DNA of 64,000 nucleotides from Mycolicibacterium flavescens (GCF_001722335.1 NZ_MIHA01000006.1:62001-126000); one strand, 5' to 3'. Positions 9,101-17,921 are shown, numbered from the stretch's first letter. A program made the numbers and translations. Notes: generated by a model from the letters alone, not told the origin.

Positions 9101-9757
9101 AGCCGCAACTGGCGCGACGACGCCGACCTCGCCGAGGTGTACACCGCGTGGGGCGGCTTCGCCTACGGCCGCGGTCTGGACGGGGCGCCCGCCGCCGACG
9201 ACATGAGCCGCCAGTACCGCCGGATCATGGTGGCGGCCAAGAACACCGACACCCGCGAACACGACATCGCCGACTCCGACGACTACTTCCAGTACCACGG
9301 CGGCATGATCGCCACCGTGCGGGCGCTGACCGGTAAGGACCCGGCCGCCTACATCGGTGACAACACCCGTCCCGACGCGGTGCGCACCCGCACGCTGAAC
9401 GAGGAGACCACCCGGGTGTTCCGGGCGCGGGTGGTCAACCCGCGCTGGATCAACGCGATGCGCAGGCACGGCTACAAGGGCGCCTTCGAGATGGCGGCCA
9501 CCGTCGACTATCTGTTCGGTTATGACGCGACCGCCGGGGTGATGGCCGACTGGATGTACGAGCGGCTCTCGGCGGAGTACGTGCTCGACGACGAGAACCG
9601 CAAGTTCATGGCCGAGTCGAATCCGTGGGCGCTGCACGGCATGGCAGAACGGCTGCTGGAGGCCGCCGACCGTGGCATGTGGGCCGCCCCCGAAGCGGCC
9701 ACGCTCGACGGGCTGCGCCGGGTGCTGCTGGAGACCGAAGGCGACCTGGAGGGCTAG
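6173..9757 (+). CDS. cobN: Cobaltochelatase subunit CobN
   Basis: Large subunit (1194 aa) of the aerobic cobaltochelatase, which inserts Co2+ into hydrogenobyrinate a,c-diamide with an ATPase partner (CobS/CobT or ChlI/ChlD-like; not in this window). Length and the ChlH/BchH-superfamily motifs fit: VVIRILGGYRAWQDG near the N-terminus, VVFSAYPTKHARIGNAVGLD mid-protein, then VVHLGKHGNLEWLPGK, and later NVLPTGRNFYSVDPKAVPS. The C-terminal third includes RIFGSKPGTYGAGLLQ. Start GTG at 6173 follows a short GGTGGG. The gene is followed 10 bases later by a PPOX protein, as in M. tuberculosis. Confidence 0.95.
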   Translation: MSHPSTDPCVLLLSTSDTDLITARSSGARYRWANPSRLVEGELAELLRDADVVVIRILGGYRAWQDGIDEVVASGRPTVVVSGEQAPDAELMGHSTTPAGVALQAHVYLAQGGVANLQQLHAFLCDTVLMTGFGFAPPESTPTWGVVSRPARDVDGPTVAVLYYRAQHLAGNTGYVEALCDAIENAGARALPVFCASLRTADAELLELLGTSDALITTVLAAGGATPAAVTAGGDDDTWNVAHLAALDIPILQGLCLTSSKAQWQNNDDGLSPLDVATQVAVPEFDGRIITVPFSFKEIDDEGLISYVADPERCARVAGLAVRHARLRSIPVADKRIAVVFSAYPTKHARIGNAVGLDTPASAIALLRAMRDHGYRIDDIPGLAAGDGDALIHALIERGGQDPDWLTEGQLEGNPIRVSAKAYAQWFATLPAELTDAIVEHWGPPPGALFVDRSADPDGEIVIAALHAGNVVLMVQPPRGFGENPVAIYHDPDLPPSHHYLAAYRWIENEFGADAVVHLGKHGNLEWLPGKTLGMSAACGSDAALGNLPLIYPFLVNDPGEGTQAKRRAHATLVDHLIPPMARAETYGDIARLEQLLDEHANVSALDPGKLPAIRQQIWTLMRAAKMDHDLGLQERPEEDSFDDMLLHVDGWLCEIKDVQIRDGLHILGQTPAGEDELDLVLAVLRARQLFGGEHTVPGLRQALGLAEDGHDERTAVDAAEAKARELVGALQNSGWNPDVADTLTDNPDVAAVLRFAATEVVPRLAGTAGEIPQILRALDGRFIAAGPSGSPLRGLVNVLPTGRNFYSVDPKAVPSRLAWETGVAMADSLLARYREDYGDWPRSVGLSVWGTSAMRTAGDDIAEVLALLGVRPVWDDASRRVVDLEPIELADLGRPRIDVTVRISGFFRDAFPHVVTMLDDAVALVAGLDEADEDNYVRAHARADLAEHGDQRRSTTRIFGSKPGTYGAGLLQLIDSRNWRDDADLAEVYTAWGGFAYGRGLDGAPAADDMSRQYRRIMVAAKNTDTREHDIADSDDYFQYHGGMIATVRALTGKDPAAYIGDNTRPDAVRTRTLNEETTRVFRARVVNPRWINAMRRHGYKGAFEMAATVDYLFGYDATAGVMADWMYERLSAEYVLDDENRKFMAESNPWALHGMAERLLEAADRGMWAAPEAATLDGLRRVLLETEGDLEG

Positions 9758-9766
9758 GTTGGTGGC

Positions 9767-10147
9767 GTGGCTGCCACCTTCGAAGATGTCGCGAAATCCG
9801 AGTACCTGCTGCTGACCACGTTCACCAAGGACGGCAGGCCCAAGCCCACCGCGGTGTGGGCGGCGCCGCGCGGCGACGGGCTGATCGTGATCACGCAGGA
9901 GAAGGCCTGGAAGGTCAAGCGAATCCGCAACACGCCCCGGGTCGCCATCGCGTCGTGTGACCGGCGCGGCAACCCGAAGGGCGAGGCGGTGGAGGCGGTC
10001 GCGACCATCCTTGACAAGTCCGCCAACGGCGCCACCTATGACGCGCTCGGCAAGCGCTACGGCCTGCTGGGCAAGACGTTCAACGTTTTCTCCAAGCTGC
10101 GCGGGGGAATGAAGAGCAACGTGACCATCGAGATCAAGCCGGGCTGA
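9767..10147 (+). CDS. PPOX-class (pyridoxamine oxidase-fold) protein, copy 1
   Basis: 126-residue split-barrel flavin or F420-binding protein related to mycobacterial Rv2061c. The family core is visible as YLLLTTFTKDGRPKPTAVW (substrate and cofactor strand pair) and the turn KVKRIRNTPRVAIASCDRRGNPKG. Members bind F420 or FMN and reduce small organic molecules; the substrate is unknown. Start GTG at 9767, ten bases after cobN. It is followed two bases later by a close paralogue, so the pair arose by tandem duplication. The C-terminus (GGMKSNVTIEIKPG) aligns with that of copy 2 (GGIDKVHIGLEIKPAA). Confidence 0.85.
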   Translation: MAATFEDVAKSEYLLLTTFTKDGRPKPTAVWAAPRGDGLIVITQEKAWKVKRIRNTPRVAIASCDRRGNPKGEAVEAVATILDKSANGATYDALGKRYGLLGKTFNVFSKLRGGMKSNVTIEIKPG

Positions 10148-10149
10148 CC

Positions 10150-10536
10150 GTGGCCGATACGTTCGCCGACGTCGCCAACTCCAAGTACATCCTGCTGACG
10201 ACGTTCACCAAGGACGGCCGGCCCAAGCCGACCCCGATCTGGGGCGCACCCGAGGCCGACAAGCTGCTGGTCATCACCGACGACGGGTCGTGGAAGACCA
10301 AGCGGATCCGCAACACCCCGCGGGTGACCATCCAGAAATCCACCGCGCTGGGCAAGCCGAAGGGCGATCCGGTCGAGGCGGTCGGGCGGGTGCTGCCCAA
10401 AGAAGACACCCGCCGGGTCTTCGACAAGGTGACGCGCCGCTACTGGTGGCACGCCTGGTGGTGGATCCCGCAGGCGCTGATCCGCGGCGGCATCGACAAG
10501 GTGCACATCGGGCTGGAGATCAAGCCGGCGGCGTGA
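10150..10536 (+). CDS. PPOX-class (pyridoxamine oxidase-fold) protein, copy 2
   Basis: 128-residue paralogue of the preceding gene. Shared blocks include ILLTTFTKDGRPKPTPIWG and KTKRIRNTPRVTIQKSTALGKPKGDPVEAVG. It differs in an aromatic insert near the C-terminus (RYWWHAWWWIPQALIRGG), which suggests a membrane-facing or large hydrophobic ligand surface (inference). GTG start two bases after the stop of copy 1. Its last 17 bases overlap the end of the converging hydrolase gene. Confidence 0.85.
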   Translation: MADTFADVANSKYILLTTFTKDGRPKPTPIWGAPEADKLLVITDDGSWKTKRIRNTPRVTIQKSTALGKPKGDPVEAVGRVLPKEDTRRVFDKVTRRYWWHAWWWIPQALIRGGIDKVHIGLEIKPAA

Positions 10537-11227
10537 CCGCCAGGTGTTCGGAGAAGAACGCGAAGACCCGCCGCCACGCGTCGTCGGTGGTGTCCTCGCG
10601 GTAGCCGAACCCGGTGATCCGCAGCAGCGGCTGACCGGGCATCTTGTTGGCGAAACTGTGCCCGGCGTCCGGGTACTCCTTGATGTCGGCGGGAATCCCG
10701 TTGGCGTCGACCGCTTTTCGCAGCGCGTCAGCGGCGCCGCGGCCGATCGGGTCGCGCCGGCCGAAGCTGGCCACGATCGGGCACGCGCCGGCCAGTGTCT
10801 CCTCCAGCGGGCGGGGCAGCGGTGTGCCGTAGAACGGGGCCGACGCGCCGAACCCCATCGGCGACATCACCAACGCGAACTGTCCACCCATGCAGAAGCC
10901 CGCGATCCCGACCGCGCCGTTGCACTCCGGCAGCCCCAGCACGTGGTGGCGGGCGGCCAGCACGTCGTCGAGCGCGCGGCCCCGCTTGCTCAGCAGTTCC
11001 CGGAACACCCGGGTGATGCAGCGCACCCGCCCGCCGCGCGCGTAGAGGTTGGGTGTGATCGCCAGGTACCCGGCGTCGGCGATGCGGCGCGACGTCGACT
11101 CCTTGTCCGGGCGGTAGCCGAGCGCGTCGTGCACCACCACGACCGCGGGCCACGGCCCGGCACCGGCCGGCACGTCGAGTAGCGCGTCGATGGGCCCGTC
11201 CGCGGTGTCGATCTCGATCTGTGCCAC
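10520..11227 (-). CDS. Dienelactone hydrolase family protein
   Basis: 235-residue alpha/beta hydrolase of the dienelactone hydrolase family (Rv2054 counterpart by position). The nucleophile is cysteine in GIAGFCMGGQFA, the usual DLH substitution for serine. The acid and base follow in ASFGRRDPIG and YPDAGHSFANK. Oxyanion strand VVVVHDALGYRPD. The substrate in mycobacteria is not known; DLH proper opens dienelactones in chlorocatechol breakdown. Start GTG at 11227. The frame runs far upstream, but that part overlaps fxsA and the amidohydrolase and is not coding. The 3' end overlaps the converging PPOX gene by 17 bases. Confidence 0.87.
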   Translation of the reverse strand: MAQIEIDTADGPIDALLDVPAGAGPWPAVVVVHDALGYRPDKESTSRRIADAGYLAITPNLYARGGRVRCITRVFRELLSKRGRALDDVLAARHHVLGLPECNGAVGIAGFCMGGQFALVMSPMGFGASAPFYGTPLPRPLEETLAGACPIVASFGRRDPIGRGAADALRKAVDANGIPADIKEYPDAGHSFANKMPGQPLLRITGFGYREDTTDDAWRRVFAFFSEHLAVTPPA

Positions 11228-11275
11228 GCCGGCGACTCTACGGAACCCGCGGCGGCGCCCGGGCGTTGACCGAAC

Positions 11276-11791
11276 ATGGCGATGCGGCTGTTCGGGCTCT
11301 ATGTGCTGATCGAGATCGCGGTCGTGGTGGCACTGACCGCGACGATCGGCCTCGGCTGGACCCTGCTGGCGGTGCTGGCGACGTTCGTGCTGGGTGTCGC
11401 GGTGGCCGGATCGCAGCTGCGGCGCCACCTGAGCCGGCTGCGCGGCGGGCTGACCGCATCGACCGTGCAGGGCGCCGCCGCCGACAGCGTGCTCGTCGCG
11501 CTCGGCACGGTGCTGGTCGTGCTGCCCGGGCTGGCCAGCTCGGTGCTCGGCGTGCTGCTGCTGTTGCCGCCCAGCCGGGCCGCCGCCCGGCCGCTGGTGA
11601 CCGCGCTGGCCGCGCGCCGGATGCCGCTGCTCGGTGCCGCGGGCTGGGCTGCCACCAGGTCGACCATGCGGGGCACCGACTACATCGACGGGGAGGTCGT
11701 CGACGTGGTGGAGGTGGAGCAGCTCGGCGGGGAAATCGCGCGGGTCGAGCGGACCCCCGGTCCCACCCGCCCGCCCCAGCCCGAGGCGTGA
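11276..11791 (+). CDS. fxsA: FxsA family membrane protein
   Basis: 171-residue inner-membrane protein. Helices: LFGLYVLIEIAVVVALTATIG, WTLLAVLATFVLGVAVAG and VLVALGTVLVVLPGLASSVLGVLLLLPP, with the family pattern of a cytoplasmic C-terminal tail (VVDVVEVEQLGGEIARVERT). The N-terminal helix ending in IGLGWTLL is typical of FxsA/YtzA. In E. coli FxsA relieves phage F exclusion of T7; the cellular role is unclear. Followed 13 bases later by the amidohydrolase on the same strand. Same neighbour position as Rv2053c. Confidence 0.85.
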   Translation: MAMRLFGLYVLIEIAVVVALTATIGLGWTLLAVLATFVLGVAVAGSQLRRHLSRLRGGLTASTVQGAAADSVLVALGTVLVVLPGLASSVLGVLLLLPPSRAAARPLVTALAARRMPLLGAAGWAATRSTMRGTDYIDGEVVDVVEVEQLGGEIARVERTPGPTRPPQPEA

Positions 11792-11804
11792 GAACCTCCC
11801 GTAC

Positions 11805-13388
11805 GTGACGACGCTTCTGCTCAACGGGCGGGTGCACAGCCCGTCGATGCCCGACGCCACCGCGCTCGCCGTCCGCGACGGCGTGGTCGCCTGGCTCGGC
11901 AGCGACGACGTCGGCCGGGCCCAGTTCCCCGACGCGCAGATCGTCGACCTCGACGGCGCGTTCGTCGCGCCGGCGTTCGTCGACTGCCACGTGCACCTCA
12001 CCGCCACCGGCTTGATGCTGTCCGGGCTGGACCTGCGGTCGGCGCGGTCGCGCGAGCACTGCCTGCAACTGCTCGGCGAGTTCGCCCGCGCCCACCCCGA
12101 GGGTCCGGTCTGGGGCCACGGCTGGGACGAGTCCAGCTGGCCCGACCGCACGCCGCCGTCCACCGAGGACGTCGACGCCGTCGTCGGTGACCGGCCCGCG
12201 TACCTGGCCCGCGTCGACGTGCACTCGGCGGTGGCCTCGAGCGCCCTGCGCAGGCTGTGCGCCGACCTGGACGGGGCTACCGGCTACCACCCCCAGCGCC
12301 CGCTGACCGCCGACGCCCACCACGCCGTGCGCGCCGCGGCCAGGGCGCGGCTGACCAAACAGCAGCGCGACAACGCCCGCTCGTGTGCGCTCGACGCCGC
12401 CGCGGCGCTGGGAATCGTCGCCGTGCACGAGTGCGGCGGACCCGACATCGGCGGCCTCGACGACTGGGACGAGATTCGCGCCCTGACCCACGGTGTCGAG
12501 ATCGCCGGGTACTGGGGCGAGGCGGTGTCGGCGGCCGAACAGGCCCGCGCGCTGATCGAGCGCACCGGGGCCGGCGGGTTGGCCGGCGACCTGTTCGTCG
12601 ACGGTGCGCTGGGCTCGCGCACCGCGTGGCTGCACGAGCCCTACGCCGACGCCGACTGTGTCGGCAACACCTACCTGGACCGCGACGCGATCGCCGCGCA
12701 CCTGCGCGCCTGCACCGAGGCGGGGATCACCGCCGGGTTCCACGTCATCGGGGATGCGGCGGTCACCGCGGTCGTGACCGCGCTCGAGTCCGTCGTCGCG
12801 GCGTGCGGGGCGCCCGCGGTGGCCCGCTGCGGTCACCGCCTCGAGCACCTCGAGATGGTGACCGAGGAGCAGGCGCACAAACTGGGCTCGTGGGGTGTGT
12901 TCGCCAGCATGCAACCCAACTTCGACGCGCTGTGGGGCGGCGACACCGGCATGTACGCCCAGCGGCTCGGCGCCGAGCGGGCCAGGGCGTTGAACCCGTT
13001 CGCGCTGTTAGCATCTCAAGGCGTGCCCCTCGCGTTCGGCTCGGACAGCCCGGTGACCGGCATGGACCCGTGGGCGACGGTGCGCGCGGCGACCCGACAC
13101 CACACCCCGGGCAGCGCCGTGTCGGCGCGGGCGGCGTTCACCGCGCTCACCCGCGGCGCGTGGCGGGCGGCCGGGGTGCGCGACGGCGTGACCGGCACGC
13201 TGGTGCCCGGAGCGCCGGCGTCCTACGCGGTCTGGGAGGCCGACGATCTCGAGGTCAGCGCGCCCGCCGACGCGGTCCAGCGGTGGTCGACCGACGCGCG
13301 CTCGCGGGTGCCCGCGTTGCCGCGTCTGGACGGGCCGTCGCCGCGGTGCCGGCAGACGGTTCACCGGGGTGTCGTCATTCATGGCTGA
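11805..13388 (+). CDS. Amidohydrolase, YtcJ-like (amidohydrolase 3 family)
   Basis: 527-residue metal-dependent hydrolase with a TIM barrel. The metal-binding HxH is H62 and H64 in [11 protein letters not shown], after the usual beta-sandwich start ([29 protein letters not shown]). Later barrel ligands are in [20 protein letters not shown] and [13 protein letters not shown]. These enzymes hydrolyse amides or N-formyl compounds; the substrate is unknown. The GTG start at 11805 is preferred because the upstream open frame runs through fxsA. The stop overlaps the lnt start by eight bases, so it is probably translated with lnt. Confidence 0.85.
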   Translation: MTTLLLNGRVHSPSMPDATALAVRDGVVAWLGSDDVGRAQFPDAQIVDLDGAFVAPAFVDCHVHLTATGLMLSGLDLRSARSREHCLQLLGEFARAHPEGPVWGHGWDESSWPDRTPPSTEDVDAVVGDRPAYLARVDVHSAVASSALRRLCADLDGATGYHPQRPLTADAHHAVRAAARARLTKQQRDNARSCALDAAAALGIVAVHECGGPDIGGLDDWDEIRALTHGVEIAGYWGEAVSAAEQARALIERTGAGGLAGDLFVDGALGSRTAWLHEPYADADCVGNTYLDRDAIAAHLRACTEAGITAGFHVIGDAAVTAVVTALESVVAACGAPAVARCGHRLEHLEMVTEEQAHKLGSWGVFASMQPNFDALWGGDTGMYAQRLGAERARALNPFALLASQGVPLAFGSDSPVTGMDPWATVRAATRHHTPGSAVSARAAFTALTRGAWRAAGVRDGVTGTLVPGAPASYAVWEADDLEVSAPADAVQRWSTDARSRVPALPRLDGPSPRCRQTVHRGVVIHG

Positions 13389-15018
13389 AACCGACTCTCG
13401 GACAAAGCGATTCGGCAGAGCGGTGGTCAACCGGCTGCCGCAGCTCGGGGTTTCGATCGTCGCCGGTGTGCTGCTGTGCCTGAGCTTTCCGCCGTTCGGC
13501 TGGTGGCCCCTGGCCTACCTGGCGTTCGCCCTGATGGCGTGGGTGTTGATGCGCGGAACCGCCACGGCGCGCGGCGCGTTCGGCTACGGGTTCGTCTTCG
13601 GCGCGGCGTTCTACCTGCCGCTGCTGCCGTGGGTCGGGGCGTTCGTCGGGCCCGTCCCGTGGATTGGGCTGTCACTCGCCGAGGCGGTGTTCCCCGGCCT
13701 GTTCGGTGCCGCGGCCGTACTGGTGCGACGGTTGCCGGGCTGGCCGCTGTGGTTCGCGGGCCTCTGGTCGCTGCAGGAGTGGCTCAAGTCGACGGTGCCG
13801 TTCGGCGGCTTCCCCTGGGGAGTGGTGGCTTACGGGCAGACCGAGAGCCCGCTGCGCTCGATCGCCCAACTCGGTGGTGCGCCGCTGCTGTCGTTCGTCG
13901 TGGTTCTCGTCGGGTTCTCTTTGGCGGCAATCGTTTTCGCGATTGTCGACTGGTGGCGGCGGCCGGCCGGCGCCGACAGCGGCCCGCCCGCGGTCGTCGT
14001 CCCCGGGGTGTGCATCGCCGCGGTGCTGCTGGTCACCGCGCTGACGTGGCCGCACGTGCGCCAGTCCGGCATCGGCGCCGGCGACGACCAGCCGATCACC
14101 GTGGCCGTCGTGCAGGGCAACGTGCCCCGGCTCGGGCTCGACTTCAACACCCAGCGGCGCGAGGTGCTCGAGAACCACGTCGAGGAGACGATGCGGCTGG
14201 CCCGAGACGTCCGGGAAGGCCGCGCACCGCAGCCGATGTTCGTCATCTGGCCGGAGAATTCGTCCGACATCGATCCGCTGGCCAACCCCGACGCCGCCGA
14301 GCTGATCTCCGGTGCCGCGGCCGCGATCCGCGCGCCGATCATGGTCGGCGCGGTGGTGGCCGCCGACGGCGCAGGCGACACCCCGGCCGCGACGAACTCG
14401 GTGATCGTGTGGAACCCCGGCAGCGGGCCCGACGAGCGGCACGACAAGCAGATCGTGCAGCCGTTCGGCGAGTACCTGCCGTGGCGCAGCTTCTTCCGCC
14501 ACCTGTCGCCGCACGCGGACCGGGCCGGTTACTTCATCCCGGGCGACGGCACCGGTGTGGTGCACGCCGCCGGGGTGCCGGTCGGCGTGGCGACGTGCTG
14601 GGAGGTGATCTTCGACCGCGCTCCGCGCGAGTCGGTGCGCAACGGCGCCCAACTGTTGGCCGTGCCGTCGAACAACGCGACGTTCACCGAGTCGATGAGC
14701 GAGCAGCAGCTGGCGTTCGCCCGGTTGCGGGCCGTCGAGCACGACCGGTACGTCGTGGTCGCCGGCACCACCGGGATCAGCGCGGTGATCGCCCCCGACG
14801 GCCGGGAACTGGCCCGCACCGCGTTCTACGAGCCCGCCTACCTCGACCAGTCGGTGCGGCTGAAGACGCAGCTCACCATCGCGACGCGGTGGGGTCCGCT
14901 GGTCGAGGGGCTGCTGATCGCGCTCGGTCTGGGCAGTGTGGTCATCGCGATACTGCACAATGGAGGCTTTGTGCGTCGCCGAGCGCACGGCGACGACAAA
15001 GACAGAGGAGCCACATGA
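13381..15018 (+). CDS. lnt: Apolipoprotein N-acyltransferase Lnt
   Basis: 545-residue membrane enzyme that adds the third acyl chain to lipoproteins. The N-terminal half is about seven membrane helices ([21 protein letters not shown] onward). The C-terminal half is a nitrilase domain with the Glu-Lys-Cys triad visible in [27 protein letters not shown] and [12 protein letters not shown]. In M. tuberculosis Lnt is fused to Ppm1; here, as in M. smegmatis, they are separate genes with a 4-base overlap, so the two domains may still interact. ATG at 13381 is chosen; GTG at 13369 in frame is the alternative. Confidence 0.95.
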   Translation: MAETDSRTKRFGRAVVNRLPQLGVSIVAGVLLCLSFPPFGWWPLAYLAFALMAWVLMRGTATARGAFGYGFVFGAAFYLPLLPWVGAFVGPVPWIGLSLAEAVFPGLFGAAAVLVRRLPGWPLWFAGLWSLQEWLKSTVPFGGFPWGVVAYGQTESPLRSIAQLGGAPLLSFVVVLVGFSLAAIVFAIVDWWRRPAGADSGPPAVVVPGVCIAAVLLVTALTWPHVRQSGIGAGDDQPITVAVVQGNVPRLGLDFNTQRREVLENHVEETMRLARDVREGRAPQPMFVIWPENSSDIDPLANPDAAELISGAAAAIRAPIMVGAVVAADGAGDTPAATNSVIVWNPGSGPDERHDKQIVQPFGEYLPWRSFFRHLSPHADRAGYFIPGDGTGVVHAAGVPVGVATCWEVIFDRAPRESVRNGAQLLAVPSNNATFTESMSEQQLAFARLRAVEHDRYVVVAGTTGISAVIAPDGRELARTAFYEPAYLDQSVRLKTQLTIATRWGPLVEGLLIALGLGSVVIAILHNGGFVRRRAHGDDKDRGAT

Positions 15019-15791
15019 CGACGGGCCGGGGCCCGGGGGAACGCCCAAGCCAGCGCACGCTGGTCATCATCCCCACCTACAACGAGCGGGAGAACCTGCC
15101 GCTGATCGTCGGGCGTGTCCAGCAGGCGCGCCCGGACGTCCACATCCTCATCGTGGACGACGGCAGTCCCGACGGCACCGGGGAACTGGCCGATGAGCTG
15201 GCCCTGGCCGATCCGGACCGGATGCATGTCATGCACCGCAGCGCCAAGGGCGGCCTGGGCGCGGCCTACCTGGCCGGCTTCGAGTGGGGCCTGAAGCGCG
15301 AGTACTCGGTGCTGGTGGAGATGGACGCCGACGGCAGCCATCCGCCCGAACAGCTCTACCGGTTGCTCGACGCCGTCGACGAGGGCGCCGACCTGGTGAT
15401 CGGCTCGCGCTACGTGGACGGCGGCGAGGTGCGCAACTGGCCGCGCCGGCGCCTGGTGCTGTCCCGCACGGCCAACGGCTACTCCCGCATCCTGCTGGGT
15501 GTCGACATCCACGACATCACCGCCGGCTACCGCGCCTACCGCCGCGAGGTGCTGGAGAAGATCGACCTGGCCGCGGTCGACTCCAAGGGCTACTGCTTCC
15601 AGATCGACCTGACCTGGCGGTCGATCAACAACGGGTTCCTGGTCGTCGAGGTGCCGATCACGTTCACCGAACGCGAGCACGGGCAGTCGAAGATGAGCGG
15701 TTCGAACATCCGCGAGGCGTTGTTCAAGGTCGCGGAATGGGGATTCCGCGGGCGCATCGACCGCGCCCGCGGAGTCGGCGTCACCCGCTGA
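15015..15791 (+). CDS. ppm1: Polyprenol-phosphate mannose synthase Ppm1 (Dpm1-type)
   Basis: 258-residue GT2 glycosyltransferase that moves mannose from GDP-mannose to polyprenyl phosphate, supplying mannose for lipomannan, lipoarabinomannan and mannoproteins. Motifs: [32 protein letters not shown], the metal/sugar nucleotide site [13 protein letters not shown], and the acceptor region [14 protein letters not shown]. No C-terminal membrane helices, as in bacterial Dpm1 domains, so it probably relies on Lnt for anchoring (known for M. tuberculosis and M. smegmatis partners). ATG overlaps the lnt stop (ATGA). Confidence 0.95.
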   Translation: MTTGRGPGERPSQRTLVIIPTYNERENLPLIVGRVQQARPDVHILIVDDGSPDGTGELADELALADPDRMHVMHRSAKGGLGAAYLAGFEWGLKREYSVLVEMDADGSHPPEQLYRLLDAVDEGADLVIGSRYVDGGEVRNWPRRRLVLSRTANGYSRILLGVDIHDITAGYRAYRREVLEKIDLAAVDSKGYCFQIDLTWRSINNGFLVVEVPITFTEREHGQSKMSGSNIREALFKVAEWGFRGRIDRARGVGVTR

Positions 15792-15805
15792 GCGGCGGGC
15801 CGGCG

Positions 15806-16144
15806 TCAGTTGCCGCGGCGGCGGGCCTTGATGATGTCGAGGCGCTCCTTGAGCAGCTCCTCGAGTTCCTCGACCGACCGACGTTCCAGCAGCATGTCCC
15901 AGTGGGTACGCGGCGGCTTGACCTTCTTCGGCTCCGGCGCGTCACCCTCGATCAGCGTGCCCTCCATGCCGTTGCGGCACAGCCAGGTGTGGGGGATCTC
16001 GGCGTCGTCGGCGAACGGGACGTCGAACTCCTCGCCGTTGTCGGTTCGGTAACGCGCAACCTGACGCGGCGCCAGGTCATGGTTGCGGTCGGTCTCGTAG
16101 CTCACGGCTCCGAGGCGACTTCCCCTCAAGACACGATCAGCCAT
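15806..16144 (-). CDS. rbpA: RNA polymerase-binding protein RbpA
   Basis: 112-residue essential transcription factor that binds RNA polymerase and stabilises the SigA (and SigB) holoenzyme and open complex; also linked to rifampicin tolerance. The sequence matches M. tuberculosis RbpA as I remember it: MADRVLRGSRLGAVSYETD, the core EEFDVPFADDAEIPHTWLCRNG, the basic linker KKVKPPRTHWDML and the sigma-interaction helix RRSVEELEELLKERLDIIK. ATG at 16144 has GAGGAG eight bases upstream; the frame extends to 16285 but those residues are not RbpA-like. A SigH/SigE-like promoter precedes it. Confidence 0.96.
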   Translation of the reverse strand: MADRVLRGSRLGAVSYETDRNHDLAPRQVARYRTDNGEEFDVPFADDAEIPHTWLCRNGMEGTLIEGDAPEPKKVKPPRTHWDMLLERRSVEELEELLKERLDIIKARRRGN

Positions 16145-16185
16145 CGTCAACACTCCTCGATCTGCGCAGAATGGTCCGGACAAAC

Positions 16186-16212
16186 AACGCGGCAGCAGGC
16201 CGTGAAGTTCCC
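16186..16212 (-). promoter_or_regulatory. SigH/SigE-type promoter candidate for rbpA
   Basis: Reading on the minus strand, GGGAAC (16212-16207) is followed after 18 bases by GTT (16188-16186). This is the GGAAC-N18/19-GTT pattern of the SigH/SigE/SigR group. The start site would fall near 16178, about 33 bases before the rbpA ATG. Streptomyces rbpA is SigR-dependent, which makes a stress promoter here plausible. Mapping the 5' end would decide. Confidence 0.45.
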
Positions 16213-16268
16213 GACTCGACCGTCGATGATACCGGGATCGGGCCGTGCGTCGGTTTACAGTCACGTCC

Positions 16269-16610
16269 GTGGCCCACGGGATCAAAAGGCGTCTTCGTCC
16301 CCAGTCCTGCCGATGGTGCGGTCGTGAGGTCGACGACGTCGGCCTGGGCCGGCGCCGGCAGTACTGCAGGCAGTCGTGCCGGCAACGCGCCTACGAGCAA
16401 CGCACCCAGATCCGCGGCACGTCGTTGGCCCCCGACGCCGTCGTGCTCAGCGCGGACGAGGCCGCCGAGCTCTCAGACCGCATCTACCAGGTGCGATGCG
16501 CGGCCGAGGACGTCGCGACCGCGGTCGAGGAGGGCGCGGCCGCCGACGAGCTTCGGACGCTGTGCGATGCGCTGATGCGCGCGGCCAAGGCGGCCGACGG
16601 GTGGCGCTGA
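16269..16610 (+). CDS. Small zinc-ribbon-like protein, function unknown
   Basis: About 113 residues from GTG 16269 (an in-frame GTG at 16245 is possible). A four-cysteine site is clear: C14, C17, C33 and C37 in CRWCGRE and QYCRQSCRQRAYEQR, the layout of a treble-clef or zinc-ribbon that often binds nucleic acid. The rest is helical and Ala/Glu-rich (LSADEAAELSDRIYQVRCAAEDVATAVEEGA), suggesting an oligomerisation helix pair. The gene is divergent from rbpA across a 124-base gap. Not identified further. Confidence 0.7.
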   Translation: MAHGIKRRLRPQSCRWCGREVDDVGLGRRRQYCRQSCRQRAYEQRTQIRGTSLAPDAVVLSADEAAELSDRIYQVRCAAEDVATAVEEGAAADELRTLCDALMRAAKAADGWR

Positions 16611-16698
16611 TTCTCTGACCCGTTTTCGGGTGTCATCGAACCCTCGCGGACGCCGGCTCGTCGTTACGATGACCAGCAACGATCACGAGGGGATCGCC

Positions 16699-17919
16699 GT
16701 GACCCTGTCCACCGAAGAGCCGCCGTCGCCCGCCGCCTCCGGGGTGTGGAGATTCGACGCGTTCGTCCTGGACACCCTGCGCTACGAACTGCGCCGCGGC
16801 AGCGACGTCATCCGCGTCGAACCCCAGGTCTTCGACGTGCTGACCCAGCTGGTCGCCAACCACCACCGCTGCGTGACCAAGACCGAGCTGTTCGACTCGG
16901 TGTGGGGCGGGCGGTTCGTCGGTGAGGCGGCGCTGACCAGCCGGATCAAGGCGGTGCGCCGGGCGCTCGGCGACGACGGGGAGTCCCAGCGCTACATCCG
17001 CACGGTGCGCGGGCGCGGGTACCGGTTCGTCGGGACCCTGAGCGACGACACCACCGCACCACCCGTCGACTCCGCGCCGGTGCGCCAGCACATCGCGTTC
17101 TGCCGCGCCGCCGACGACGCTCGGCTGGCCTACGCGGTGGCCGGCGACGGGCCGCCGCTGGTGCGCGCCGCAAACTGGATGACCCACCTGGGTTACGACG
17201 TCGAGAGCCCGGTGTGGCAGCACTGGGTGCGTGACCTGTCGCGCCGCTACCGCTACATCCGCTACGACGAACGCGGCTGCGGTCTTTCGGACTGGGACGT
17301 CGAGGGGTTCGGCTTCGAGGACTGGGTCGCCGACCTGGAGTCGGTGATTGAAGCGCTTGGTCTGCAACGGTTTCCGCTTCTGGGGGTGTCGCAGGGGGCG
17401 GCCGTCGCGGTGGCCTACGCCGCGCGTCACCCCGACCGTGTGAGCCGGCTCGTGCTGTGCGGAGCTTATGCCCGCGGACGTGCCGTGCGGGCCGAGAGCG
17501 ACGACGAGAAGCGGGTCGCCGCACTGGATCTCGAGCTCGCTCGAGTGGGGTGGGGCCGGGATGACCCGGCGTTCCGGCAGGTGTTCGCCGCGCAGTTCCT
17601 TCCCGACGGCACCCGCGCCGACTGGGCCGCCTTCGACCAGCTGCAGCGGCGCACCACCTCACCGCAGAACGCGGTGCGCTTCCTCGAGGAGTTCAGCCGG
17701 ATCGACGTGGCTGAGTTGGCCCGCCAGGTGTCGTGCCCCACGCTGATCATGCACGCCCGCGACGACCACCGGGTACCGATGCGCTGCGGCGAGGAACTGG
17801 CGTCGCTGATCCCGGACTCGCGGCTGGTCCCGCTGGACAGCAACAACCATCTGCTGACCGCGACCGAACCCGCGTGGCGGGTGTTCTGCGCCGAATTGGA
17901 CGCGTTCCTGCGGGAGTGA
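16699..17919 (+). CDS. Winged-helix DNA-binding domain fused to alpha/beta hydrolase
   Basis: 406-residue two-domain protein. Residues 16-113 are an OmpR/PhoB-type winged helix: WRFDAFVLDTLRYELRR, EPQVFDVLTQLVANHHRCVTK, the recognition helix GEAALTSRIKAVRRAL and the wing QRYIRTVRGRGYRFVG. Residues 130-406 are an alpha/beta hydrolase with S231 in LLGVSQGAA, Asp near 355 in HARDDHRVP and H384 in SNNHLL. No receiver domain is present. The hydrolase part may act as a ligand sensor or an enzyme. GTG 16699 has GAGGGG seven bases upstream; ATG 16669 is in frame without a ribosome site. Three 11-bp-phased repeats follow the gene. Confidence 0.85.
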   Translation: MTLSTEEPPSPAASGVWRFDAFVLDTLRYELRRGSDVIRVEPQVFDVLTQLVANHHRCVTKTELFDSVWGGRFVGEAALTSRIKAVRRALGDDGESQRYIRTVRGRGYRFVGTLSDDTTAPPVDSAPVRQHIAFCRAADDARLAYAVAGDGPPLVRAANWMTHLGYDVESPVWQHWVRDLSRRYRYIRYDERGCGLSDWDVEGFGFEDWVADLESVIEALGLQRFPLLGVSQGAAVAVAYAARHPDRVSRLVLCGAYARGRAVRAESDDEKRVAALDLELARVGWGRDDPAFRQVFAAQFLPDGTRADWAAFDQLQRRTTSPQNAVRFLEEFSRIDVAELARQVSCPTLIMHARDDHRVPMRCGEELASLIPDSRLVPLDSNNHLLTATEPAWRVFCAELDAFLRE

Positions 17920-17921
17920 AT

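Noticed and set aside
11238..12914. Long open frame opposite the amidohydrolase
   Set aside because: Shadow of the amidohydrolase gene; no domain, biased composition.
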